Positions 7,930 to 15,908 are shown, counted from the first letter of the stretch. The stretch: 64,000 nucleotides of DNA from Nonomuraea sp. PA05 (GCF_008086045.1 NZ_VSEY01000017.1:178056-242055), one strand, 5' to 3'. The notes: generated by a model not told the origin, from the sequence alone. Program-made: numbers and translations.

Positions 7930-8526
7930 AAGAAACAGCGCGGGATCGCGACGCAGACCCTGGCGAGGGTGGCCGTGTTCGCGGCGCTCATCGCCGTCCT
8001 CGGCGTGCCGGGCACGCTGAACGTCTTCGGGGCCGCCGTTCCCATCACGCTCCAGACGATGGGCGTCATGCTGGCCGGGGTGATCCTGGGCTCGTGGCGG
8101 GCCGCGCTGGCCGTCCTGGTGCTGCTCGTGCTGATCGCCGCCGGGCTGCCGCTGGCGGCCGGCGGGCGGGGCGGGCTCGGGGTGTTCACCGGGCCTTCGG
8201 CCGGGTTCCTGATCGGCTGGCTGCCCGGCGCGGCGGTGACCGGGTGGCTGACGGAGCGGGCGGGCCGCGACCCGAGCACCCTGCAACTGTTCGTGGCCTG
8301 CTTGGTAGGTTGCATCGGCGTGATCTACTTGTTCGGGATCCCCGTGTGGTCGCTCGTGAGCGGGATCTCGCTCGGCGCGGCCGCGCTGAGCACCCTCGTC
8401 TTCCTGCCGGGCGACCTGATCAAGGCGGGGCTGACCGCGGTCGTGGCCAGGGGCACGCAGCGGGCCTACCCCGACGCGGTGCCCGCCGTGCACCGGGAAC
8501 GCGTGCGCTCGGACCGGGGGCGTTGA
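7927..8526 (+). CDS. bioY: Biotin ECF transporter substrate-binding subunit BioY
   Basis: The 199-residue membrane protein has about six hydrophobic helices and the BioY pattern: VFAALIAVLGV, PITLQTMGVMLAGVILG, and GGRGGLGVFTGPSAGFLIGW, which lines the biotin site. It is the S-component that captures biotin in the cytoplasmic membrane. The ATPase and T-component (bioM, bioN) lie at the end of the same operon after two acyl-CoA metabolism genes. The ATG at 7927 lies in a duplicated leader sequence. No strong ribosome site is visible. Confidence 0.92.
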   Translation: MKKQRGIATQTLARVAVFAALIAVLGVPGTLNVFGAAVPITLQTMGVMLAGVILGSWRAALAVLVLLVLIAAGLPLAAGGRGGLGVFTGPSAGFLIGWLPGAAVTGWLTERAGRDPSTLQLFVACLVGCIGVIYLFGIPVWSLVSGISLGAAALSTLVFLPGDLIKAGLTAVVARGTQRAYPDAVPAVHRERVRSDRGR

Positions 8527-8533
8527 CCCCTTC

Positions 8534-10003
8534 ATGCCCGTAGCACGACACGTCCTGGCGCACGCCGCCGAGCGCCCGTCCCGGCTCGCCGTGTGCGGTC
8601 CCGCGGGCGAGCTGACCTACGCCCGGTTCGCCGGGAAGATCGACGGCGCCGCCCGTCACCTGCGCGGGCGGGGCGTCGGGCCCGGCGCGCTGGTAGCCGT
8701 CGCCCTGGCCGACCCCGTGGAGCTGCTCACCGCCGTGCTGGCGGCCGACCTGGCCGGAGCCACGCCGCTGGTGGGCGACCCCGCCTGGGACGGCGAGCGG
8801 TGGGACCAGATCACCGGCGAGGACCTCGCCGCCCGCATCGACACGCCGCTCCCGTCCGACGCACTCCCGTCCGACGCGGGTTCGCTCCGCGCGCGTCCGT
8901 CCGATGCGGGCCCGTCCGACGCGGGCTCGTCCGATGCGGGCCCGTCCGACGCGGGCTCGTCCGACGCGGGCCCGTCCGTGTGGGGCGAGGCGCGCCCGGA
9001 CGACCTGGCCTGGGCGTGCTTCAGCTCGGGCAGCACCGGCCGCCCCCGCGCCATCGTCCGCACCCGCGCCTCGTGGACTGGCTCCTACCCGCACCTGGAC
9101 GAGCTGACCGGGATCGGCCCGGACGACGTCGTGCTGGTGCCGGGCCCGCTCGTCTCCTCCCTGTACTCCTTCGCCGCCCTGCACACCCTGGCCACCGGCG
9201 CGACGGCACTCCTGCCCGGCCGCTGGCCCGGCCGATCCCTGACCGCCCAGCTGGACAGGGCGAGCGTCGTGCACGTGGTACCGCACCGCCTGCCCGACGT
9301 GCTCGCGCGGCCCGGCTCCGTCCGCGTGGCCGTGGTCGGCGGCGCGGCGCTCGACGCCGGCACGCGGGCGGACGCCGCCGCGGCCGGGGTTCGCGTGGTG
9401 TCGTACTACGGGGCGACCGAGCTGTCGTTCGTGGCCGCCGACGCGGACGGGGGCGGGCTGCGGCCCTTTCCCGGCGTGGAGATCGAGGTCCGTACCGGCT
9501 CCCACGGGCCGCTCGGCGAGGTGTGGGCCCGCTCGCCCTGGCTGGCGGAGGGCTACCTGGCGGGCGCCGCCGGGCCGCTGCGGTGCGACGGTGACGGCTG
9601 GGTGACCGTCGGCGACCTGGCGGAGCCGTACCGGGAAGGACAGGTGTTGCGGCTGCGCGGACGCGGCGACGGCGCCATCCAGACGGGCGGCGCCACCGTC
9701 GTGCCCGAGGACGTCGAGGAGGTGCTCAGGCAGGTGCCCGGCGTGGGCGACATCGTGGTGGTCGGGCTGCCGCACCCGTCGCTGGGCTCGGTCGTGACGG
9801 CCGTCGTCGAGGCGGAGCCCGCCCTGCAGCCGCCGCGCGCCCTGCTGGAGGCCACCGCCAGGGGCGGGCTGGACGCGGCGCAACGGCCGCGCCGCTGGTT
9901 CGTGGTGCCGAGCCTGCCGCGCAACCCGACGGGCAAACCCGCCCGCGCCCTGGTCGCCGACCGGCTGGCGGGCGGCGACCCCGAGATCAGGCGGCTGGTC
10001 TGA
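8534..10003 (+). CDS. AMP-dependent acyl-CoA ligase of the biotin operon (YhfT-like)
   Basis: This 489-residue ANL-superfamily adenylating enzyme has the P-loop FSSGSTGRPRAIV (about residue 160), YGATELS, the hinge/A8 region GRGDGAIQTGG, and the A10 lysine in LPRNPTGKPAR. It should activate a carboxylic acid with ATP and CoA. Acid identity is unknown; the position between bioY and bioM suggests a pimelate-like or fatty acid used for biotin precursor synthesis, by inference. The order bioY-ligase-thiolase matches the BirA-regulated yhfU-yhfT-yhfS operon of Bacillus subtilis. A repeat-encoded SDAGPSDAGSS insert sits just before the P-loop. The gene starts 7 bp after bioY. Confidence 0.85.
   Translation: MPVARHVLAHAAERPSRLAVCGPAGELTYARFAGKIDGAARHLRGRGVGPGALVAVALADPVELLTAVLAADLAGATPLVGDPAWDGERWDQITGEDLAARIDTPLPSDALPSDAGSLRARPSDAGPSDAGSSDAGPSDAGSSDAGPSVWGEARPDDLAWACFSSGSTGRPRAIVRTRASWTGSYPHLDELTGIGPDDVVLVPGPLVSSLYSFAALHTLATGATALLPGRWPGRSLTAQLDRASVVHVVPHRLPDVLARPGSVRVAVVGGAALDAGTRADAAAAGVRVVSYYGATELSFVAADADGGGLRPFPGVEIEVRTGSHGPLGEVWARSPWLAEGYLAGAAGPLRCDGDGWVTVGDLAEPYREGQVLRLRGRGDGAIQTGGATVVPEDVEEVLRQVPGVGDIVVVGLPHPSLGSVVTAVVEAEPALQPPRALLEATARGGLDAAQRPRRWFVVPSLPRNPTGKPARALVADRLAGGDPEIRRLV
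8850..8978 (+). repeat. In-frame 15-bp repeats inside the acyl-CoA ligase gene
   Basis: Units of the form CCGTCCGACGCGGGC recur about seven times, encoding PSDAG/SSDAG pentapeptides around residues 107-148. The 15-bp period keeps the frame. The stretch lies between the N-terminal lobe and the ATP-binding P-loop, so it probably forms a disordered surface loop. Confidence 0.85.
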
Positions 10004-10112
10004 AATGAGCTGGTCTGACAGGGGCAGTCTGAGATGAGCTGGTCTGACAGGGGCCGCGCTGACTGGGGCCGCGCTAACTGGGGCCGGGCTGACAGGGGCC
10101 GGGCTGACCTGG
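9994..10112 (+). repeat. Repeats at the ligase/thiolase junction
   Basis: GCTGGTCTGA, which is the tail and stop of the ligase gene, recurs at 9994-10003, 10009-10018 and 10038-10047. The segment ATGAGCTGGTCTGACAGGGG is present at 10005 and 10034. The first copy opens a 10-codon dead-end ORF and the second is the thiolase start. It is followed by five 15-bp units of the type GAC(A/T)GGGGCCG(C/G)GCT that encode the thiolase N-terminus. Confidence 0.8.
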
Positions 10113-11239
10113 GTGACGCCCCCGTGGTGGTGGCGGCGCTGCGCACGCCCATCGGCACCGCCGGGCACGCCTACAAGGACCTGACCGTCGACCGGCTGGC
10201 CGCCCCCGTGATCGCCGCCGTGGCGGCGCAGCTTCCCGGGCGGCGGGTCGATGACGTGGTGCTGGGCAACTGCATGGGACCCGGCGGGAACGTGGCCCGG
10301 GTGTCGGCGCTGGCCGCGGGCCTGGGACACGAGGTGCCCGGGCTGACGGTGGACCGGCAGTGCGGCAGCGGGCTGGCCGCGATCCTGGTGGCCGGGCAGG
10401 CCGTGCGCGCCGGCGAGGCGGACCTGGTGATCGCGGGCGGGGCCGAGAGCGCCTCGACCGCGCCGCTGCGCACGTTCAGAGGGGCGGAGCGGCCGTACGA
10501 GCGGGCGCCGTTCACGCCCGCCGGCCATCCCGACCCCGACATGGGGCCGGCCGCCGAAGCGCTCGCGGCGGCGTACGGGATCGGCCGCGAACGCCAGGAC
10601 GCCTACGCCTGCCGCAGCCACGCCCGCGCCCTGGCGGCCCGCCAGGCGGGCCGCTTCGAGCGGGAGATCGTGCCGATCGGCGAGCGCCGCGACGACCAGC
10701 GCCCGCGCCCGCTGCGGGCGGCGTCGCTGGCCCGCCTGCCTGCGGCGTTCGTCGCGGAAGGTACAGTGACGGCCGGTAACGCGTCCCCGGTCAGCGACGG
10801 CGCGGCGGCCGTGGCGATCGTGCCGGAGCGGCTTCGCGCGGGCCTGCCGGGGATGCGGCTGGTGGCCGGGGCCGTCGTCGGATGCGATCCCGGGCTGCCC
10901 GGATGGGGGCCGGTGCCGGCGATCCGCCGGGTGCTGGCGCGTGCGGGGGTGGGATTGGAGCAGGTCGCGGCGGTGGAGATGGTGGAGGCGTTCGCGGCGC
11001 AGATGCTGGCGGTGACCGACGCGCTCGGGCTCGACCCGCTGGGCGCCGACGCCGACCGGGTGTGCCCCGGCGGCGGGGCGCTGGCGCTCGGGCACCCGTG
11101 GGGCGCGACCGGGGCGGTCGTGGTGACCAGGCTGTTCAGCGGTCTCGTACGGGCCGCCGCCCCGCCGGGGACGCTGGGCCTGGCGGCGGCGGCCGTCGGC
11201 GGCGGGCTGGGCGTGGCCGCGCTGTTCGAGGTGGTCTGA
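10034..11239 (+). CDS. Thiolase (acetyl-CoA C-acyltransferase) of the biotin operon, YhfS-like
   Basis: The 401-residue protein has the thiolase active-site signatures: the nucleophilic Cys in DRQCGSGLAAI, the His in GHPWGATGAVV, and the second Cys in CPGGGALALGHP. It should condense or cleave acyl-CoA thioesters. With the neighbouring ligase and BioYMN transporter, a role in making or salvaging the pimeloyl part of biotin is plausible but unproven. The first 29 residues are a repeat-derived extension (WGRANWGRADRGRAD); normal thiolase homology begins at APVVVAALRTPIG. The stop overlaps the bioM ATG (TGATG). Confidence 0.85.
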   Translation: MSWSDRGRADWGRANWGRADRGRADLGDAPVVVAALRTPIGTAGHAYKDLTVDRLAAPVIAAVAAQLPGRRVDDVVLGNCMGPGGNVARVSALAAGLGHEVPGLTVDRQCGSGLAAILVAGQAVRAGEADLVIAGGAESASTAPLRTFRGAERPYERAPFTPAGHPDPDMGPAAEALAAAYGIGRERQDAYACRSHARALAARQAGRFEREIVPIGERRDDQRPRPLRAASLARLPAAFVAEGTVTAGNASPVSDGAAAVAIVPERLRAGLPGMRLVAGAVVGCDPGLPGWGPVPAIRRVLARAGVGLEQVAAVEMVEAFAAQMLAVTDALGLDPLGADADRVCPGGGALALGHPWGATGAVVVTRLFSGLVRAAAPPGTLGLAAAAVGGGLGVAALFEVV

Positions 11240-11916
11240 TGGCCATCGACTTCGCCGACGTGCACGTCCGGCTCGGTCAGCGCGACGTGCTGCGCGGCGT
11301 CACCGCCTCCCTGTCCGAGCGGCGGATCGGCGTGGTCGGCGCGAACGGCTCCGGCAAGAGCACGCTCGCCCGCCTGGTCAACGGCCTGGCGCTGCCGACC
11401 TCCGGCAGCGTCACCGTGCTCGGCCTGGACACCCGCCGCCACGCCGCCAAGATCAGGCGCGGGGTCGGCTTCCTGTTCACCGACCCCGACGCGCAGATCG
11501 TGATGCCGACGGTGGCCGAGGACGTGGCGTTCTCGCTGCGCCGCAAGGGCCTGTCCCGCGAGGAGGTCGAGCGGCGCGTGACGGACGTCCTGTCCCGCTA
11601 CCGCCTGGCCGATCACGCCGACCATCCCGCCCACCATCTGTCGGGCGGCCAGAAGCAACTCCTGGCGCTCTGCTCGGTCATGGTGCTGGAGCCCGACATC
11701 CTGGTCATGGACGAGCCGACCACACTGCTGGACCTGCGCCATTCGCGCCAGGTCGGCGACCTGCTGCGCGACATGCCGCAGCAGGTGCTGGTGGTCACCC
11801 ACGACCTGCCGCTGCTGACCGGCTTCGACCGCGTGCTGGTGCTGGACGAGGGCCGCGTCGTCGCCGACGGCTCCCCGGGGGAGGCCATCGGCCACTACAG
11901 GAAGCTCATGGCGTGA
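11239..11916 (+). CDS. bioM: Biotin ECF transporter ATPase subunit BioM
   Basis: The 225-residue ABC ATPase has Walker A GANGSGKSTL (about residue 34), Q-loop region DPDAQIV, signature LSGGQKQLLAL, Walker B ILVMDEPT with catalytic Glu, and switch His in VVTHDLPLL. The DPDAQI motif is typical of energy-coupling factor ATPases. It is coupled by overlapping start/stop codons to the thiolase upstream and to bioN downstream. It powers biotin uptake with BioN and BioY. Confidence 0.92.
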   Translation: MAIDFADVHVRLGQRDVLRGVTASLSERRIGVVGANGSGKSTLARLVNGLALPTSGSVTVLGLDTRRHAAKIRRGVGFLFTDPDAQIVMPTVAEDVAFSLRRKGLSREEVERRVTDVLSRYRLADHADHPAHHLSGGQKQLLALCSVMVLEPDILVMDEPTTLLDLRHSRQVGDLLRDMPQQVLVVTHDLPLLTGFDRVLVLDEGRVVADGSPGEAIGHYRKLMA

Positions 11917-12536
11917 GTGGCGCGAGTGGCGTGAACAGCTTGACCGGCGCCTACGTCCCCGGTTCCTCCGTCCTGCACCGCCTGCCCGCCGGCGCCAAGC
12001 TGGCCGCGCTCGCCGCGGCCTGCACCACCCTGGTGCTGCTGCGCACGCCGGCGGCCCTGGCCGTGGCGGCGGTCGTGACCGCGGCCCTGTACGCGCTGTC
12101 GCGGGTGGGCGTGGCGGCGGCGTGGGCGCAGGTCAGGCCGGTGCGGTGGTTCGCGGTGGCGTTGTTCGGGATGCAGCTCGTCTTCGCCGGCCTCGACGGG
12201 GCGATCTCGACGACGCTGCGGGTGGTGCTGGCCGTGGCGCTGGCCGGGCTGGTCACGCTCACCACCCGCACGGCCGACATGATGCGGGCGCTGGAGTGGT
12301 GCCTGTCGCCGGTCAGGTTCGTGGGGCTGGACCCGTTCAGGCTGTCGCTGTTGTTGTCGCTGACCGTGCGCAGCGTGCCGGTGGTGGCGGGGCTGGCCGC
12401 CCGCGTCAGGGAGGCGCAGCGGGCCAGGGGCGTCGAGCGCAGCCTGCGGGCGTTCGCGGTGCCGCTGGTGGTCAGCTCGCTGCGGCACGCCGACGCGCTG
12501 GGGGAGGCGCTCAGCGCTCGCGGCCTGGACGACTGA
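11913..12536 (+). CDS. bioN: Biotin ECF transporter transmembrane subunit BioN
   Basis: The 207-residue T-component begins with the typical YVPGSSVLHRLPAGAKL segment, then several hydrophobic helices. Near the C-terminus is the ECF coupling motif region (RVREAQRARGVERS, with ALSARGLDD at the end) that contacts the ATPase. The GTG start overlaps the bioM stop. It completes the bioYMN transporter, whose genes are separated by the ligase and thiolase. Confidence 0.9.
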   Translation: MSGASGVNSLTGAYVPGSSVLHRLPAGAKLAALAAACTTLVLLRTPAALAVAAVVTAALYALSRVGVAAAWAQVRPVRWFAVALFGMQLVFAGLDGAISTTLRVVLAVALAGLVTLTTRTADMMRALEWCLSPVRFVGLDPFRLSLLLSLTVRSVPVVAGLAARVREAQRARGVERSLRAFAVPLVVSSLRHADALGEALSARGLDD

Positions 12537-12556
12537 TCCCGTTATACCGGGCTTGA

Positions 12557-12566
12557 CTTATATAAG
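12557..12566. promoter_or_regulatory. Palindromic operator and promoter of the ArsR operon
   Basis: CTTATATAAG is a perfect 10-bp palindrome inside the larger dyad GGCTT-N9-AAGCC. It overlaps a TTGACT -35-like box (12553-12558) and lies 24 bp before the GTG of the ArsR-family gene. AT-rich palindromes of this type are usual ArsR-family sites. Autorepression is inferred. Confidence 0.6.
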
Positions 12567-12589
12567 CCGACACTGAAACACTTCGGGCC

Positions 12590-12943
12590 GTGCACGCATT
12601 CGACGTCCTCGGCGATCCGGTCCGCCGCCGGATCCTGGAGCTGCTCGCAGGCGGTGAGCGCAGCTCCGGAGACGTCACCGCCGTCATCCAGCGCGAGTTC
12701 GGCATCTCCCAGCCCGCCGTCTCCCAGCACCTGCGGGTGCTGCGGGACAACGGGTTCGCCAGCGTGCGGTCCCAGGGCACCCGGCGCCTCTACGCCGTGG
12801 AGGCGGGGCCGCTCCAGGAGGTCGACCTCTGGCTGGAGCGTTTCAGGGGTTTCTGGGACCAGCGCCTGGACGCGCTGGCCACGGAGCTGGCCCGGGGCAA
12901 CCGCGAACGCCGTCTCAACAGCGAGAAGAAGGACAATCCATGA
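12590..12943 (+). CDS. ArsR-family winged-helix regulator
   Basis: The 117-residue protein is nearly all winged helix (VLGDPVRRRILELLAGGERSSGDV, ISQPAVSQHLRVLRDNGFASV, GTRRLYAV). It lacks the ELCVCDL metal box of metal sensors, which fits the subgroup linked to SRPBCC (AHSA1) proteins. GTG at 12590 was chosen because the protein begins at the conserved HAFDVLGDPVRR. The stop overlaps the next ATG (ATGA), making a three-gene operon with the SRPBCC and VOC genes. Confidence 0.88.
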   Translation: MHAFDVLGDPVRRRILELLAGGERSSGDVTAVIQREFGISQPAVSQHLRVLRDNGFASVRSQGTRRLYAVEAGPLQEVDLWLERFRGFWDQRLDALATELARGNRERRLNSEKKDNP

Positions 12944-13554
12944 AGATGATCGACCAACTCACCCAGGCGCACCGCGAACTCACCGACGGCACCCGCAAGG
13001 TCGTCGTGCTGCGCCGCCACTACGACGCCGAGGTCGAGGACGTCTGGCAGGCCTGCACCGACCCCGACCGGCTCAGCCGCTGGTTCATGCCCATCAGCGG
13101 CGACCTTCGCCTGGGCGGCAAGTACCAGCTCGAAGGCAACGCCGGCGGCGAGATCCTGCGCTGCGAGCCGCCCAGCCTGCTCAAGGTCTCCTGGCTGTTC
13201 GGCCCCGACCCCGGCTTCTCCGAGGTCGAGGTGCGCCTGGCCGCCAAGGACGGCGGCACCCTGTTCGAGCTGACCCACACCGCCGAGCCGCCCGAGGAGT
13301 TCTGGGGACAGTTCGGGCCCGGCGCCGTCGGCGTCGGCTGGGATCTGGCCCTGCTCGGCCTGGCCCTGCACCTGGCGGGTGGCGAGAAGGTGGACGAGGC
13401 CGCCTTCCATCTCACCGAGGAGGGCCGCGCCTACATCCTCGGCAGCACCAGGGCGTGGGGCGAGGCCCACCGGGCCTCGGGGGCCCCGGAGGACGTCGTC
13501 GCCGCCACAGTCGCCGCGACCAGCGCGGCGTACGCACCCGAGGAGGGCTCCTGA
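12940..13554 (+). CDS. SRPBCC (AHSA1-type) domain protein
   Basis: The 204-residue protein has the START-like/AHSA1 fold pattern (VLRRHYDAEVEDVWQACTDPDRLSRWF, GGEILRCEPPSLLKVSW). Such proteins bind hydrophobic ligands and are commonly partnered with an ArsR regulator that controls them. No catalytic residues can be assigned. It is overlapped at both ends by the flanking genes, so all three are probably made from one transcript. Confidence 0.85.
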   Translation: MKMIDQLTQAHRELTDGTRKVVVLRRHYDAEVEDVWQACTDPDRLSRWFMPISGDLRLGGKYQLEGNAGGEILRCEPPSLLKVSWLFGPDPGFSEVEVRLAAKDGGTLFELTHTAEPPEEFWGQFGPGAVGVGWDLALLGLALHLAGGEKVDEAAFHLTEEGRAYILGSTRAWGEAHRASGAPEDVVAATVAATSAAYAPEEGS

Positions 13555-13946
13555 TGAAGATCACCACGTTCCTGATGTTCCAGAACCGCGACGCCGAGGA
13601 GGCGATGAACTTCTACGTGTCGCTGTTCGACGACGGCAAGGTGGTGGCCGTCGAGCGCTTCGGGCCGGGGGAGGACGGGGCGGAGGGCACGGTGAAGCAG
13701 GCGGTGTTCTCGCTGGCCGGGCAGGAGTACCGGTGCTTCGACAGCCCGCCCGCGCATGCCTTCACCTTCACGCCGTCGATGTCGCTGTTCGTCGAGTGCG
13801 ACAGTGACGAGCAGCTTCAGCGGCTGTACGACGCGCTGGGGGAGGGCAGGCAGGCGCTCATGCCGCTCGGGTCGTACGGGTTCAGCACGAAGTTCGGCTG
13901 GGTCAACGACCGCTTCGGCGTCTCCTGGCAGCTCAACCTGGCGTGA
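13554..13946 (+). CDS. VOC-superfamily protein (PhnB-like)
   Basis: The 130-residue protein matches the PhnB/YjdN-like VOC group (TFLMFQNRDAEEAMNFYVSLFDD, SFFVE-type strand SLFVECDSDEQLQ, FGVSWQLN). These form dimers and may bind a small metabolite; the old name 3-demethylubiquinone methyltransferase is not supported by function. It is the third gene of the ArsR operon. Its tail CTCAACCTGGCGTGAG is repeated 44 bp downstream. Confidence 0.85.
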   Translation: MKITTFLMFQNRDAEEAMNFYVSLFDDGKVVAVERFGPGEDGAEGTVKQAVFSLAGQEYRCFDSPPAHAFTFTPSMSLFVECDSDEQLQRLYDALGEGRQALMPLGSYGFSTKFGWVNDRFGVSWQLNLA

Positions 13947-13991
13947 GCAGCGGCCGCTGCGGTGCCGCCCGCCGGCTCGACCTGGCGTGAG
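13932..13991 (+). repeat. Duplicated tail of the VOC gene
   Basis: CTCAACCTGGCGTGAG (13932-13947, containing the stop) and CTCGACCTGGCGTGAG (13976-13991) differ at one base, 44 bp apart. The 3' end plus stop has been copied. Confidence 0.7.
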
Positions 13992-14017
13992 ACCGGCCGC
14001 CGCTCAGGGTCTCGCGC

Positions 14018-14203
14018 ATGGAGCGGATTCTGGCGGCGGCCTCGGCCGCTCTCGGCGAAAGGCTCGAACCCCCGGCGGACCCGGGCGGCAGCACCCGCGG
14101 CCAGGTGCTGCGCTGCGAGCGGGCCGGCGGCGGCACGGCCGACCTGCTCCTCGGCGACTCGTCGCGGGCCGCCGCCGCGGACGCGCCGTGCGAGGCCCGG
14201 TGT
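14018..14203 (+). pseudogene. 5' fragment, possibly of an aminoglycoside-phosphotransferase-type gene
   Basis: An ATG-initiated stretch reads MERILAAASAALGERL then PGGSTRGQVLRCER and AGGGTADLLLGDS. This resembles the N-terminal glycine-rich region of phosphotransferase-family proteins (GGS-R-S-VLR). The similarity stops by about 14190, where the opposite-strand hydrolase gene ends. It looks like a truncated remnant; the assignment is weak. Confidence 0.3.
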
Positions 14204-15055
14204 TCAGCGGCGTCGCGAGGCCTGCTCGACGGCGGCGCGGAACAGCTCACGGAACCGGTCCGGGGCTTCCAGCCACGGGTGGTGTCCCGCGTCCGGAATG
14301 ATCGCGACCTGACAGCCGAGCCGCGCGCCGAGCCGCCGCAGCGCGCCGGCCGGGCGGCTGTCCCCCTCCCCGCCGATGATCACCGCACCGGCCGGCAGCC
14401 GCTCGCGAAGCTCGTCCACGTGCGCCTCAAGCGGATCCGCCTTCTCCGACGCCCTGACCTGCGCGTTCATCACGTAGTTGACGGGCCGCAGCGCACGGGC
14501 CGCGGCCAGCGCCCACTCCCACGCCCGGTCCCGGTCGGCGTGATCGGTGAACCAGGACAGCGTGAGGTACTCGATCTCCTCGGCCTCGGTACGCGACGCG
14601 ATCGCGTCCAGCTCGTCGAGCCTGGCCTGCTGCTCGCCGGTGCGCCGGGCGAGCTGGGCCGCCCGGTCGGCCTCCCGCCACGGGTTCAGGAAGGGCCCGG
14701 CGAGCTGGATCAGCCCGGCGACCCGCTCGGGGTGGGCCAGCAGGAAGTAGGCGGCCAGATCCGTCCCGTACGAATGCCCCGCCAGGACGGCCCGCTCGTG
14801 CCCCCACGCGTCGAGCAGCGACGCGAGGTCCTGGACGTGGCGGGCGACGGTGTGCTCGCCCTCCCAGGCCGACCCGCCCGCGCCGCGCTGGTCGTAGCGG
14901 TGGACGAGGCACAGGTCGTCGATGAGGCCGGCGACCGGGGCGAGGTAGTCGGGCAGCCCGGGGCCGCCGTGCAGCAGGACCACGGGCAGCCTGCCGGAGG
15001 TGGCGTGGCCCGTGGTCCAGGTGCGCAGCCGCGTGCCGTCAGCCAGTTCGATCAT
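14204..15055 (-). CDS. Alpha/beta hydrolase (proline iminopeptidase-like)
   Basis: The 283-residue hydrolase has the oxyanion motif LLHGGPGLPDYL, YDQRGAGGS, the nucleophile elbow AGHSYGTDLA and a late catalytic His in PDAGHHPWLEAP. HGGPG with DQRG-GS is typical of the S33 proline iminopeptidase group, though many members are general esterases. There is no signal peptide, so it is cytoplasmic. The SDR gene lies 26 bp upstream in the same direction. Confidence 0.85.
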   Translation of the reverse strand: MIELADGTRLRTWTTGHATSGRLPVVLLHGGPGLPDYLAPVAGLIDDLCLVHRYDQRGAGGSAWEGEHTVARHVQDLASLLDAWGHERAVLAGHSYGTDLAAYFLLAHPERVAGLIQLAGPFLNPWREADRAAQLARRTGEQQARLDELDAIASRTEAEEIEYLTLSWFTDHADRDRAWEWALAAARALRPVNYVMNAQVRASEKADPLEAHVDELRERLPAGAVIIGGEGDSRPAGALRRLGARLGCQVAIIPDAGHHPWLEAPDRFRELFRAAVEQASRRR

Positions 15056-15081
15056 GGGCGTGACTGTAGTCCAGCGGGAGG

Positions 15082-15864
15082 TCAGACCAGGCTCTGCCCG
15101 CCGTCCACCGTCAGCACCGTCCCGGTCATGAAGTTGTTGGCCATGAGGAACAGCGTCGCCGAGGCGGCCTCCTCGGCGGTGGCGAAGCGTCCCAGCAGCG
15201 CGTTCTGCCCGGCCGCCGCCATGGCCGAGTCGTCGGCCGCGCCCATGGCGCCGCGCGCCAGCGGCGTGTCCACGACCCCGTACCGGACGGCGTTGACGCG
15301 CAGCCGCCGCGGCGCCAGCTCGACCGCCAGCGCCCGGGTGAGTCCCTCGACCGCGCCGATGCTCGCGATGGCAGCGGACGCGCCGGGGATGGGGCGGGTC
15401 AGGTAGAGGCCGGAGCTGAAGGTGATCGAGCCGCCGGCGGGCAGGCGGCGGGCGGCGGCCCTGGCGGCGCCGTACGCGCCCCAGATCCGCCCGTCCACGT
15501 TGGCGCGCACCTGCTCGGCCGGGGTGTCCAGCAGCGCCCCCGGGCTGAAGCCGCCCGCGGTCACCAGCACGTGGTCGACCTGGCCCGCCTGGTCCAGGAC
15601 CTGCTCCAGGACGTTCTCGTCGTTTCCGTCGCCGGCGACGCCGGTCACGGAGGCGTCAGGCGTCGTACGGAGCCGGTCCACGGCGGCGGCCAGGCGGGTG
15701 GCGTCGCGGCCGACGAGCGTCACCCGGGCGCCGACGGAGGTCAGCAGCGCGCCGGCGGCCAGGCCGATGCCGGAGCTGCCGCCGACGATCACCACGCCAC
15801 GGCCTCGCAGGGCGGAGGTCAGGGGCGAGGAGACGGGCATCGGGGCAACGGTGGTGGTGGACAT
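15082..15864 (-). CDS. SDR-family protein lacking the catalytic Tyr-Lys
   Basis: The 260-residue Rossmann protein has the cofactor motif VGGSSGIGLAAG and a standard C-terminus (MTGTVLTVDGGQSLV). The expected YxxxK active-site segment reads ASAAIASIGAVEGL, so both the catalytic Tyr and Lys are replaced, while the preceding Ser strand (ITFSSG) is kept. It may bind NAD(P) without standard dehydrogenase activity. It is divergent from a TetR gene across an operator region with two matching inverted repeats. Confidence 0.85.
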   Translation of the reverse strand: MSTTTVAPMPVSSPLTSALRGRGVVIVGGSSGIGLAAGALLTSVGARVTLVGRDATRLAAAVDRLRTTPDASVTGVAGDGNDENVLEQVLDQAGQVDHVLVTAGGFSPGALLDTPAEQVRANVDGRIWGAYGAARAAARRLPAGGSITFSSGLYLTRPIPGASAAIASIGAVEGLTRALAVELAPRRLRVNAVRYGVVDTPLARGAMGAADDSAMAAAGQNALLGRFATAEEAASATLFLMANNFMTGTVLTVDGGQSLV

Positions 15865-15888
15865 GACGACACTCCCTCAGGACGGAAA

Positions 15889-15908
15889 TAAACCATCTGG
15901 TTGGTTTA
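15889..15908. promoter_or_regulatory. TetR operator 1 (near the SDR gene)
   Basis: TAAACCATCTGGTTGGTTTA has perfect 7-bp arms with a 6-bp spacer. It lies 25 bp before the SDR start. A sister site sits 54 bp away beside the TetR gene. Confidence 0.7.

Noticed and set aside
14018..15406. A 462-codon plus-strand gene
   Set aside because: After the first 60 codons it is antisense to the alpha/beta hydrolase and SDR genes; only the start is kept as a possible gene fragment.
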